Below the pieces are notes generated by a model. That model was not told the DNA's origin and searched no databases. It worked only from the letters and a program-made list of their open reading frames with translations. The translations under genes and the position numbers were made by a program. DNA of 64,000 nt from Ancylobacter pratisalsi (GTDB taxonomy: Bacteria > Pseudomonadota > Alphaproteobacteria > Rhizobiales > Xanthobacteraceae), in NCBI RefSeq assembly GCF_010669125.1, contig NZ_CP048630.1:806001-870000 (forward strand), written 5' to 3'. Shown one piece after another: positions 1 to 7,520 of this stretch; within the stretch, counting starts at the first letter, position 1; each line of letters starts with the position of its first letter.

Positions 1-546
1 AACAGCGGCCAGCAGGAAGCCAAGCGACAATGACACGACGATCTTCGCCTTGTTCTCCTTTCCCATGCCAATGAAACTGCAAAAGGTGAGAAAGAACACC
101 GCGAAGAACTCTGCAGGCCCAAAACGCAGCGCGAATTTCGCGACAAGCGGCGCGAGGAACGTGATCAGCACCACGCCGGCAATCGCTCCGACGAAGGAAG
201 CGGTGAAGGCCGCGGTCAGTGCCTCGCCGGCACGCCCCTGCTGTGCCATCGGGTAGCCGTCGAAGGTGGTGGCGACAGACCACGGCTCGCCTGGAATGTT
301 GAACAGCACAGCAGTGATGGCCCCGCCGAACAGCGCGCCCCAATAGATCGACGTGAGCAGGATGATTGCGCTCGTCGGATCCATGCCGAAGGTCAGTGGC
401 AACAGAATCGCGACGCCGTTCGGTCCTCCCAAACCTGGGAGTACGCCGACGACGATGCCGAGCAATACGCCCAGGAACATGAATGCGATGTTGTGCCAGG
501 TGAGTGCGACCTGAAAGCCCTCGAGAAGCAGGCTGATGTTTTCCAT
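1..546 (-). CDS. tctA: TctA large permease of a tripartite tricarboxylate transporter (3' part outside window)
   Basis: Large membrane subunit of a TTT-family secondary transporter, working with TctB in the inner membrane and the periplasmic binding protein TctC. The visible N-terminal ~182 residues contain the glycine-rich segment GIVVGVLPGLGGPNG (about 30-44) and the stretch WGALFGGAITAVLFNIPGEP typical of TctA, between hydrophobic helices. The start is ATG at 546, with a TGAGGAGC ribosome site 8 nt upstream, and the gene begins 11 nt after the tctB stop, so the two are cotranscribed. The gene runs off the left edge; a full TctA has about 500 residues. The substrate cannot be read from TctA itself; the divergent malonate decarboxylase operon suggests malonate or a related dicarboxylate. 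Confidence 0.93.
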   Translation of the reverse strand, partial: MENISLLLEGFQVALTWHNIAFMFLGVLLGIVVGVLPGLGGPNGVAILLPLTFGMDPTSAIILLTSIYWGALFGGAITAVLFNIPGEPWSVATTFDGYPMAQQGRAGEALTAAFTASFVGAIAGVVLITFLAPLVAKFALRFGPAEFFAVFFLTFCSFIGMGKENKAKIVVSLSLGFLLAAV

Positions 547-557
547 CTGATAGCTCC

Positions 558-1055
558 TCAGTAGCCGAGCATGATTTCGAGCGGCCCTTTAGGCAGCGGA
601 ACCTGGAACTGACGCTCGAAAGTCCAGAACGTCACCAACGGGATCATCACCGAGGCGGCAACGATTGCCCACCAGCGAAACTTGCCGAACACGGCCATGA
701 AACCGCCGATAAAGATTGCCGAAGCGACATAAATGCCAAGGTAGCCAATGGCGAGAACATAGACGGTGAGCGGAAGAAAGACCTGTCCCACCTGGCGCAG
801 CTGCGCCCAAGTAACCAGCACACGCTTTGACGCTCGCAGTCCCTGATAGAAAACGGCCATCGAGGCCGCGAGCAAAATCCACGCGACGCGCGCGGGAAAG
901 AAGCCGCTCTGCGGCCCGCCACTCCAGCCGGCACCTCGCCGATAGCTGTCCCACAGAACACCAATGGAAATGGCGAAGAGAATAACGGCCACGGAGCACT
1001 CGGCCAGGCGGCGCGACAGCCCAGGCTCGATCTCATAGGGGTCGAAGGATGACAT
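558..1055 (-). CDS. tctB: TctB small permease of a tripartite tricarboxylate transporter
   Basis: Small four-helix membrane subunit of the TTT transporter, 165 residues, the usual TctB size. Hydrophobic segments lie near residues 20-36, 57-75, 95-115 and 125-150, and the motif GPQSGFFPARVAWIL (about 47-61) corresponds to the G-PGxFP region common to TctB proteins. It sits between tctC (63 nt upstream) and tctA (11 nt downstream) on the same strand, the standard C-B-A order. Such small subunits are poorly conserved, so much of the assignment rests on neighbourhood. Confidence 0.88.
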   Translation of the reverse strand: MSSFDPYEIEPGLSRRLAECSVAVILFAISIGVLWDSYRRGAGWSGGPQSGFFPARVAWILLAASMAVFYQGLRASKRVLVTWAQLRQVGQVFLPLTVYVLAIGYLGIYVASAIFIGGFMAVFGKFRWWAIVAASVMIPLVTFWTFERQFQVPLPKGPLEIMLGY

Positions 1056-1079
1056 GCGGCACTCCTGACGGAATACGAC

Positions 1080-1099
1080 GGCCGCCCCATGGGCAGGCC
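1080..1099 (-). other. Stem-loop in the tctC-tctB gap
   Basis: GGCC-GCCC pairs with GGGC-a-GGCC around a CAT loop, giving an eight-pair stem with one bulged A. It lies between the tctC stop and tctB start. Inference: such hairpins after a binding-protein gene often stabilise the upstream message or partly attenuate the permease genes, keeping the binding protein in excess. There is no T run, so it is not a standard terminator. Confidence 0.4.
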
Positions 1100-1118
1100 G
1101 CCGCGCTCGGTGAAGGGT

Positions 1119-2102
1119 TCAGTTCATCGACAGGAAGCCGGCCTTCGCCATAAGGTCCTTGTGCTTGGCCTCATCGGCGGTGAGGAAGTCGACATAGGCC
1201 TGACCGGAGCGGAAGTCGGGGAGCAGCGCGTTGCGCTCAAGATACTCCTTCCACTCCGGCGTTTCGGAGACCTTCTTCATCAGATCGACATAGTAAGCCT
1301 GCTGCTCCGGCGTGACGTTGCCGGGCATGAACAAGCCGCGCAGCATGTTGTAGGTGAAATTCAGTCCCTGCTCGCCGCAGGTCGGCACATCGTTCCACGA
1401 CATGTCGGCGGTGATCTTGTTCTTGTAGTTCATGCGCTGGGGCGACAGTACACAGAGTGGCCGCGTGAGGCCTGCACGCCAATTGGCAACATCCTCTGAC
1501 GGATTGTTGGTTTCCGCCGCGATGTGATTGCCGGCGAGCTGGGTCGAGGCCTCGCCGCCGCTCTTGTAGGGGATGTAGGAGATCGGCGTCTTCAGTTCGG
1601 AGAACACACCGAAGGAGATGAGTTCGTCCTCGCGCTTGGAGCCGCCGCCACCGATCTTGAGGGGCGGGCTCGCTGCCTTGGCCGCCGCCGCCAGGTCCGG
1701 GAGCGTCTTGTAGGGCGATTCATTGTTCACCCAGAGGGCGAACTCGTCCTGAGCGAGCATCGAGACGGGCGTGAAGTCGTGCCAGCTGACAGGCAACTTG
1801 GTCGCCAGCGGTGTCATGTAGATCGTGCTCGATGTGGTGAGCAGCTTGTGCGGGTCACCCAGAGACTTCTTGATGTCCATCATCGCTTCGCCGCCAGTCG
1901 CGGCAGGCTTGTTCACGACGATGAACGATTCCTTGGACAGGCCGTGCTTCTGGATAATGGCCTGGATCGTGCGGGCCATCTGATCGGACGCGCCACCAGG
2001 CCCGAACGGGACGATGATCTCCACGGATTTGGTCGGCTCCCACGCGGACGCAGCGAAGGTCGAGAGCAGCAACGCTGCCCCCGCAAGGGTCAGTGTTTTC
2101 AT
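1119..2102 (-). CDS. tctC: TctC periplasmic substrate-binding protein (Bug family)
   Basis: Periplasmic solute-binding protein of the TTT system, 327 residues. Residues 1-20 (MKTLTLAGAALLLSTFAASA) form a Sec signal peptide cleaved before WEP. The mature start PTKSVEIIVPFGPGGASDQMAR is the hallmark Bug/TctC N-terminus, whose first loop helps bind a carboxylate; SKREDELISFGVF and YKSGGEASTQLAGNHI match the later conserved blocks. The ATG at 2102 is preferred over an ATG five codons upstream because it puts the signal peptide at the N-terminus. First gene of tctCBA, divergent from mdcA. The ligand is inferred (malonate or another small dicarboxylate), not shown. Confidence 0.93.
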   Translation of the reverse strand: MKTLTLAGAALLLSTFAASAWEPTKSVEIIVPFGPGGASDQMARTIQAIIQKHGLSKESFIVVNKPAATGGEAMMDIKKSLGDPHKLLTTSSTIYMTPLATKLPVSWHDFTPVSMLAQDEFALWVNNESPYKTLPDLAAAAKAASPPLKIGGGGSKREDELISFGVFSELKTPISYIPYKSGGEASTQLAGNHIAAETNNPSEDVANWRAGLTRPLCVLSPQRMNYKNKITADMSWNDVPTCGEQGLNFTYNMLRGLFMPGNVTPEQQAYYVDLMKKVSETPEWKEYLERNALLPDFRSGQAYVDFLTADEAKHKDLMAKAGFLSMN

Positions 2103-2172
2103 GGTCGGCTCCTCCAAATTGGCGCGTGTTTCCGCACCTTGGAATCGTGGTAGTTCAAATTCTCATGATGTT

Positions 2173-2201
2173 CAACTAGTATATTTTGCATATGCTAGTT
2201 G
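2173..2201. promoter_or_regulatory. Palindromic operator candidate in the tctC/mdcA divergent promoter
   Basis: A 29-bp inverted repeat with arms CAACTAGtATAT and ATATgCTAGTTG around a 5-nt TTTGC centre: 11 of 12 arm positions pair. It lies about 70 bp upstream of tctC and 190 bp upstream of mdcA, in a locally AT-rich patch. Symmetry and placement suggest the site of a dimeric regulator controlling both transcripts. Malonate operons are commonly ruled by GntR- or LysR-type proteins; no regulator gene is in the window, so its identity is open. Confidence 0.6.
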
Positions 2202-2387
2202 CGGAGCAGTCGCGCCGCGCGCTACCATGCAGAAAATAACAGGAGCGCCACGCCAACATCACTTGGGCGCTTTCATATTTGTGACATACAAGAAGCATCT
2301 CAGGGAGACTTCCATGCCGGCTGGTTTTTCGAAGCTCGTTCGCCGCTGCGAATGCTGCAGCTACCCGCATCGCTGAATTGCCGTACG

Positions 2388-4046
2388 ATGGATGCTTCGC
2401 TTCGCCCGCCTGGCGCGGGCTGGAATTTACTCGCCCGGAATTACGACGCCCGGATGCTGCGCGGCGGTACACTCGCCGATGGCAAGGTCGTCGCGCCGGA
2501 ACGTGCCGCCGAGTTGCTGGAAGCGGTGATCGAGCCGCAGGACCGCATCTGTATTGAGGGCAACAACCAGAAGCACGCCGACTTCCTGGCAAAGGCCCTG
2601 GCCTCAGTCTCTCCAGCCCGCGTGCATGACCTGCATGTCGTGCAATCGAACATCGCACTGGCGGCTCATCTCGACATATTCGAGAGCGGCATCGCGCGGC
2701 GCCTCGACTTCTGTTACGCGGGCCCGCAGGGGCTACGACTTGCGCAACTCGTCGCCGACGGAAAGGTCCAGGTCGGAGCGATTCATACCTATCTGGAGCT
2801 CTACAGCCGCTATTTCACGGACCTGACCCCACGCGTCAGCCTTATCGCGGCGGAGGCAGCAGACCGAGATGGAAATCTCTACACGGGCCCTAACACCGAA
2901 GACACGCCGGCCATTGTCGAGGCGACGGCGTTCAAGTCCGGTGTCCTCATCGCCCAGGTCAATCGCATCGTTGACAAGCTGCCCCGCGTCGACGTGCCGG
3001 GGGATTGGGTGAGCTTTGTCGTAGAGGCGCCCACTCCTCATTATATCGAGCCGATCTTCACCCGCGATCCTGCCGCCATCACAGACATCCAGGTACTGAT
3101 GGCGATGATGGTGGTCCGCGGTATCTATGAAAAATATGGCGTCTCCCGTCTTAATCACGGCATCGGCTTCGATACGGCGGCGGTGGAGCTGATCCTGCCT
3201 ACCTATGCTGAAGAACTCGGCCTGCGCGGCAAGATCTGCCGTTATATGTCGGTGAACCCCTGCCCGACGCTCATACCCGCGATCGAGTCCGGGTTCGTCG
3301 AGACTATTCATTGCGCAGGCTCGGAGCTCGGCATGGAGCGCTATGTTGCCGAGCGCTCAGATGTGTTCTTTACCGGGCGCGACGGCTCGATGCGGTCCAA
3401 CCGAATCTTTTGCCAACTTGCTGGCCACTATGCCGATCTCTTCATCGGCTCCACGTTGCAGGTCGACCTCGAGGGCAATTCATCAACCGCGACACTCGCC
3501 CGCATCACCGGCTTCGGCGGCGCCCCAAATTTCGGCTCGGAATCGCGCGGACGTCGTCATGGCAGCCCCGCCTGGCTTCAGGCCGGGCGCGAGGCCCATC
3601 GCGGCGGCATGCCGAGGGGTCGCAAGCTGGTGGTCCAGATGGTCGAGACCTTCCGCGAAGGGCTGTCATCGACCTTCGTCGAAAAGCTGGATGCCTGGGA
3701 ATTGATGGACACCTTCAACATGCCGCTACCACCGGTAATGGTCTACGGTGACGACCTGACGCACATCGTCACTGAGGAAGGCATCGCCAACCTGCTTCTC
3801 TGTGACACGCTCGCGGAACGCGCGCAGGCAATCCGCGGTGTCGCCGGCTATACGGCCGTAGGCCGCGCCCGTGATCGTCACATGGTCGAGAAGCTGCGTG
3901 AACGTGGCGCGATCCTGTATCCGGAGGACATCGGGGTAGATAAGCGGCTCGCAAGCCGCGATCTGCTCGCCGCCCGTTCCATCAAAGATCTCGTTCGCTG
4001 GTCTGACGGGCTCTACGCACCGCCAGCGCGCTTTCGAAACTGGTAG
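2388..4046 (+). CDS. mdcA: Malonate decarboxylase alpha subunit (malonyl/acetyl-ACP transferase)
   Basis: MdcA, 552 residues, exchanges malonate for the acetyl group on the prosthetic arm of MdcC (acetyl-S-ACP:malonate ACP transferase) in the cytosolic biotin-independent malonate decarboxylase. Family blocks are evident: LLARNYDARMLRGG near the start, ICIEGNNQKHADFLAKAL (about 58-75), NHGIGFDTAAVELILPTYAE, CPTLIPAIESGFVE and VYGDDLTHIVTEEGIANLL. ATG 2388 is chosen because the family similarity begins there; the frame stays open upstream to 2199 without family character. No clear ribosome site precedes 2388, but a short frame with a good one ends 11 nt upstream. First gene of mdcACDEGBH; mdcC starts 8 nt after its stop. 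Confidence 0.95.
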   Translation: MDASLRPPGAGWNLLARNYDARMLRGGTLADGKVVAPERAAELLEAVIEPQDRICIEGNNQKHADFLAKALASVSPARVHDLHVVQSNIALAAHLDIFESGIARRLDFCYAGPQGLRLAQLVADGKVQVGAIHTYLELYSRYFTDLTPRVSLIAAEAADRDGNLYTGPNTEDTPAIVEATAFKSGVLIAQVNRIVDKLPRVDVPGDWVSFVVEAPTPHYIEPIFTRDPAAITDIQVLMAMMVVRGIYEKYGVSRLNHGIGFDTAAVELILPTYAEELGLRGKICRYMSVNPCPTLIPAIESGFVETIHCAGSELGMERYVAERSDVFFTGRDGSMRSNRIFCQLAGHYADLFIGSTLQVDLEGNSSTATLARITGFGGAPNFGSESRGRRHGSPAWLQAGREAHRGGMPRGRKLVVQMVETFREGLSSTFVEKLDAWELMDTFNMPLPPVMVYGDDLTHIVTEEGIANLLLCDTLAERAQAIRGVAGYTAVGRARDRHMVEKLRERGAILYPEDIGVDKRLASRDLLAARSIKDLVRWSDGLYAPPARFRNW

Positions 4047-4054
4047 GAGACGAC

Positions 4055-4372
4055 ATGGAGCGTCTGGAATTCCGCTTCGCCGGCCGTCCCGATGCGCCGG
4101 TCGCGAGCGATGGTGAAGTCCTTGTCGGCGTCGTGGGCTCTGGCAATCTCGAGGTCATGATCGAGCAGGTCGATCTCGGCGGAGCATGTCTCGTCGCCAT
4201 AGACACCTCCATCAATGGCTTCCGTGAGACCTGGGAAAGCGTCCTCACCGATTTTGTCGCGCGTCATCGCCTGGGCAATATCAGGGTCTCGATCAATGAC
4301 GGTGGTGCCACACCCGCTGTTGTAGCGCTGCGGCTCGATCAGGCGTTGGCCAATCTCGGAAAACAGCGATGA
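4055..4372 (+). CDS. mdcC: Malonate decarboxylase acyl carrier subunit (delta)
   Basis: MdcC, 105 residues, is the acyl carrier protein of malonate decarboxylase. It carries 2'-(5''-phosphoribosyl)-3'-dephospho-CoA instead of phosphopantetheine. The likely attachment residue is Ser29 in VVGSGNLEVMIE, matching the serine-containing GSG-LEV motif of characterised MdcC/CitD-like carriers. A TAGGAGA ribosome site lies just upstream of the ATG. Its last codons overlap mdcD by 4 nt (ATGA), implying translational coupling. MdcG should attach the prosthetic group and MdcB should make it; both are in the operon. Confidence 0.93.
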   Translation: MERLEFRFAGRPDAPVASDGEVLVGVVGSGNLEVMIEQVDLGGACLVAIDTSINGFRETWESVLTDFVARHRLGNIRVSINDGGATPAVVALRLDQALANLGKQR

Positions 4373-5265
4373 TACCTCCCCGCCACAGTTATCTCGAGGC
4401 TAGCGCTCGCTCACGGCTGGCGGGCATTCTAGATGCCGGCACCTTCCGCGAATACTGCGGCCCCAAGGCGCGGCAAACCAGTCCGCATCTTCCAGGGCTC
4501 GGCATGCCGGTAGCATTCGATGACGGCATCGTCGTCGGTGAGGGTCGCATCGACAGCCGCCAGGTGCTGATCGCGGCGCAGGAAGGCGGGTTTATGGGGG
4601 GCGCCATTGGCGAAGTTCACGGCGCCAAGCTCGCCGGATTGATCGAACGTGCGCTCGACATCCGGCCGGCCGCTGTGGTGCTACTGCTCGACAGCGGTGG
4701 CGTACGGCTTCAAGAGGCCAATGCCGGGTTGATTGCCATGGGCGAAATTCAACGCGCGATATTCGACGCCCGCACCGCCGGCATCGCCCTGATCGCTGCC
4801 ATTGGCGGACGGAACGGTTGCTATGGCGGCACCTCCATCGTGGCCCGCTCCTGCGATGTGATCGTCGCCAGCGAGGAGGGGCGCCTCTCGATCTCTGGCC
4901 CGGAGGTGATCGAGGAGGTGGATGGCATCGAAGAATTCGATGCGCGCGACAGGGCGTTGGTGTGGCGCACGATGGGCGCCAAGCATCGCCGACTGATCGG
5001 GGAGATCGACACTCTCGTGCGCGACGACATGACCGCGTTTCGCGATGCTATCGCCAATCACATCGGAGACAGCCGATCGATGGACCTCGATGCCTTGGAG
5101 GCAGAGCACGCACGGCTTGCCGACCGGCTGTTGCGCTTCCGCGACGTAGGCGATGCACGTGACGTATGGGCTCGACTTGGCGTGAATGATCCAGACCGCG
5201 TCTCGGACATTGAAACGAACGAATTCAACGCCCTCGTCGATACCCTCGAAGGAGAAGGCCGATGA
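4369..5265 (+). CDS. mdcD: Malonate decarboxylase beta subunit
   Basis: MdcD, 298 residues, pairs with MdcE to form the malonyl-S-ACP decarboxylase, a carboxyltransferase (crotonase)-fold enzyme releasing CO2 and leaving acetyl-S-ACP. Recognisable segments are GFMGGAIGEVHGAKL (about 73-87), LLLDSGGVRLQEANAGLIAMGEIQRAIFD, where the oxyanion-hole glycines lie, and GGRNGCYGGTSIVARSCDVIVASE. Length is normal. It overlaps mdcC and mdcE by 4 nt each, so the three subunits are probably made in fixed ratio. Confidence 0.94.
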   Translation: MIPPRHSYLEASARSRLAGILDAGTFREYCGPKARQTSPHLPGLGMPVAFDDGIVVGEGRIDSRQVLIAAQEGGFMGGAIGEVHGAKLAGLIERALDIRPAAVVLLLDSGGVRLQEANAGLIAMGEIQRAIFDARTAGIALIAAIGGRNGCYGGTSIVARSCDVIVASEEGRLSISGPEVIEEVDGIEEFDARDRALVWRTMGAKHRRLIGEIDTLVRDDMTAFRDAIANHIGDSRSMDLDALEAEHARLADRLLRFRDVGDARDVWARLGVNDPDRVSDIETNEFNALVDTLEGEGR

Positions 5266-5981
5266 CCGAGCAGTCCTCCACCGAGCACCTGATCGAAGAG
5301 ATGTTCGATGAGGCCGAGTTCGTGCGCGCCGGCGATCTCGTGACCGGTGAAGGCAGGCTCGACGGGTATACCGTCAGCATCATTGGTACGGCAGACCGCG
5401 CGTATATCGGCGCAGATGTTGCGCTCGCCATGGCACGGTGCGTGCTTGACATCATGCACGACAAGCCTGCCCGGCCGATCCTCATCATCGTCGACAATAG
5501 CGGCCACCGACTGGGACGTTGGGACGAGTTGATGGGCAACAATGGCTGCATCGCGCATCTCACCAAATGTCTTTATGCGGCGCGCCAACGTGGCCATCGC
5601 GTTATTGGCCTGGTCAACGAACTGGCCGTCAGTGCCGGCTTCATGGCGCTTGGTATGTCAACTGATGCCTGCTACGCGCTGCCCGCTGCTGAGGTGCGGG
5701 TGATGGCTTTGGGAGCCATGGCGCGCGTTACCAAGATACCCCTGGATCGATTGACCGAGCTCTGCGCGACATCGCCCGTCCTGGGTCCCAGCGTAGAAAA
5801 TTTCATGCGGGTTGGTGCCCTTGCCGGCGTTTGGTCGGGCGACCTTGCTGGTCATTTGCGGGCTGAACTATCCAAACTGACCAAACCCAACGACGACCGT
5901 CGCCAGCTTGGCCACGAGCGCGGCGGACGCATGGCGGCGCTGGATGTCGCACGGCGCGTGCGTGCTGGCGCCGAGGCCTGA
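5262..5981 (+). CDS. mdcE: Malonate decarboxylase gamma subunit
   Basis: MdcE, 239 residues, the partner of MdcD in the decarboxylase core. Family features include GEGRLDGYTVSIIGTAD near residue 30, ILIIVDNSGHRLGRWDELMGNNGCIAHLTKCL (about 70-101) and VNELAVSAGFMALGMSTD (about 113-130), whose glycines line the active site. The gene overlaps mdcD by 4 nt and is followed directly by mdcG. The size fits the short MdcE form rather than longer acetyl-CoA carboxylase beta chains. Confidence 0.93.
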   Translation: MTEQSSTEHLIEEMFDEAEFVRAGDLVTGEGRLDGYTVSIIGTADRAYIGADVALAMARCVLDIMHDKPARPILIIVDNSGHRLGRWDELMGNNGCIAHLTKCLYAARQRGHRVIGLVNELAVSAGFMALGMSTDACYALPAAEVRVMALGAMARVTKIPLDRLTELCATSPVLGPSVENFMRVGALAGVWSGDLAGHLRAELSKLTKPNDDRRQLGHERGGRMAALDVARRVRAGAEA

Positions 5982-5985
5982 GCCG

Positions 5986-6642
5986 GTGTTCGCACGGCAT
6001 GATCTCGTCTGGCTGGACCCGGATGCACTGCCGGTCCTGGAAGTACCAGGCGACATGCGCGAACATGTAGACTGCTGGATCCACACCGGCCATCCCGCAG
6101 TGGTCCGCCGCGACGACACACTGCGTGGTGAGGTGCCCACAGTCGCGCTCGGCATTCCTCTGCCGCAACGTCTCGGCCGCCGCCGTCTCGTGCTTCAGGC
6201 GCCGCTCGATGCCATTGTGCGGCGCGGTCGCTTTCCTTCAATCGCTGCCGCCACTTCGGCAGCTCCGGAGAGCATGAGGGAAGTGCTCGCGGAAACCACT
6301 TTGCTGCTGGAGGCATGCGGAGCTCACGCGCGTGTTTATGGCTCCCTGGGCTGGCAGCACCTGACCGGAGAGATTTACCTCCATCCCGCGTCCGATATCG
6401 ACCTGCTTATCGAGCCGGACCTACGCTTTGATATCGATGCCGCGTTGGATGTCTTCCGCACCATGGCTATGGACGCCTCTCCACGTTTAGACGGTGAACT
6501 GGTCGTTGCACCGGATCGCGCACTGGCATGGCGGGAACTGCTCACCTCGCCCGGCGAGGTACTATTGCGAGGGCGAGACACACTCATCCTTGTTGCATCA
6601 GCCCCCCTTCTGGCCGGGCTCCGGCGGGAACCAGTGGCATGA
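5986..6642 (+). CDS. mdcG: Malonate decarboxylase holo-ACP synthase (phosphoribosyl-dephospho-CoA transferase)
   Basis: MdcG transfers 2'-(5''-triphosphoribosyl)-3'-dephospho-CoA onto apo-MdcC, releasing pyrophosphate. The nucleotidyltransferase signature is visible as GSLGWQHLTG followed by HPASDIDLLIEP, the paired aspartates being the metal ligands. Start choice: GTG 5986, four bases after the mdcE stop with a GAGG 9 nt upstream, gives 218 residues beginning at the conserved HDLVWLDPDAL region. An in-frame ATG at 5944 would add 14 residues and overlap mdcE. The stop overlaps the mdcB start (ATGA). Confidence 0.88.
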   Translation: MFARHDLVWLDPDALPVLEVPGDMREHVDCWIHTGHPAVVRRDDTLRGEVPTVALGIPLPQRLGRRRLVLQAPLDAIVRRGRFPSIAAATSAAPESMREVLAETTLLLEACGAHARVYGSLGWQHLTGEIYLHPASDIDLLIEPDLRFDIDAALDVFRTMAMDASPRLDGELVVAPDRALAWRELLTSPGEVLLRGRDTLILVASAPLLAGLRREPVA

Positions 6643-7520
6643 GAGCAATGCTTGCCACCCCCGTATTGTCGACGAAAGCGTGCGAAGAGATCGATCGCCG
6701 TGCGATCTGGGCCCTTCATACGGAAGTTCGGCTTTATCCCAAGGCTGGGCTCGTCAGCATTGTCGACACAGGCAGTCATGAGGACATGGATGCCGACACC
6801 TTCCGACGTAGCGCGGATGCGCTGACAGGCTATTTCGGCGAGATGGCGCGAGCCGGCGCAGACGGTGCCGATTTTGCCATTCTCAGGGCTATTGGCATGA
6901 GAGCCGAGCGGCGCATGTTTGCAGCCACCGGAGGCACCAACACCCATCGCGGCGCCATCTTCTCGCTAGGACTGCTGGCCGCCGCGGCGGGACTTTGCCG
7001 ATCATTACCGGGCGTCCGGGATCCCTTGCGAATATGCCGCACGGTGGAACGTTGGGGACGTCCAATTCTGGAAAGCCGTACGCAGCATGATACCAGCCAC
7101 GGGGCGCAAGTTCGTGCCCGGTACGGAGCGCCCGGCGCCCGTGAAGAAGCCGCGAGCGGCTTCCCAACCGTGGTGTTCCACACTCTGCCGGCATTCCGTG
7201 CAGCTTACGACCAGAGCGGCTCGTGGGAACTTGCCGCGCTTCAGGCGTTCTATTCAGGCATGGCCGTGCTCGACGACAATAATCTGCTCTACCGCGCCGG
7301 CGTCGATGGGCTGGCGCGAGCGCGCGCGCTCGCGGAGGATTTTCTGGCCACCGGCGGCATGCTTGCCCCCGGAGGCCGGGAGAGAGCCGTAACCTTGCAC
7401 CACCGGTTTGTGGCCCGCCGCCTCAGTCCGGGCGGCTCGGCAGATCTGCTCATCGCCACGCTTTTCCTAGCGGCGGAGGGTGGGCTGATCGCCCATGATC
7501 CGGTCCGCCCATGGGCGTGA
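6639..7520 (+). CDS. mdcB: Triphosphoribosyl-dephospho-CoA synthase
   Basis: MdcB, 293 residues, makes 2'-(5''-triphosphoribosyl)-3'-dephospho-CoA from dephospho-CoA and ATP, the precursor of the MdcC prosthetic group. Family markers: YPKAGLVSIVDTGSHEDMDADTF near residue 27, GGTNTHRGAIFSLGLLAAAAG (about 96-116), QHDTSHGAQVRARYGAPGAREEA and DDNNLLYRAG. ATG 6639 overlaps the mdcG stop. In several characterised operons mdcB is second; here it sits between mdcG and mdcH, a rearranged order. It overlaps mdcH by 10 nt. Confidence 0.93.
   Translation: MRAMLATPVLSTKACEEIDRRAIWALHTEVRLYPKAGLVSIVDTGSHEDMDADTFRRSADALTGYFGEMARAGADGADFAILRAIGMRAERRMFAATGGTNTHRGAIFSLGLLAAAAGLCRSLPGVRDPLRICRTVERWGRPILESRTQHDTSHGAQVRARYGAPGAREEAASGFPTVVFHTLPAFRAAYDQSGSWELAALQAFYSGMAVLDDNNLLYRAGVDGLARARALAEDFLATGGMLAPGGRERAVTLHHRFVARRLSPGGSADLLIATLFLAAEGGLIAHDPVRPWA

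Noticed and set aside
2199..2387. Extension of mdcA upstream to 2199
   Set aside because: The added 63 codons have no MdcA character and would run through the palindromic operator.
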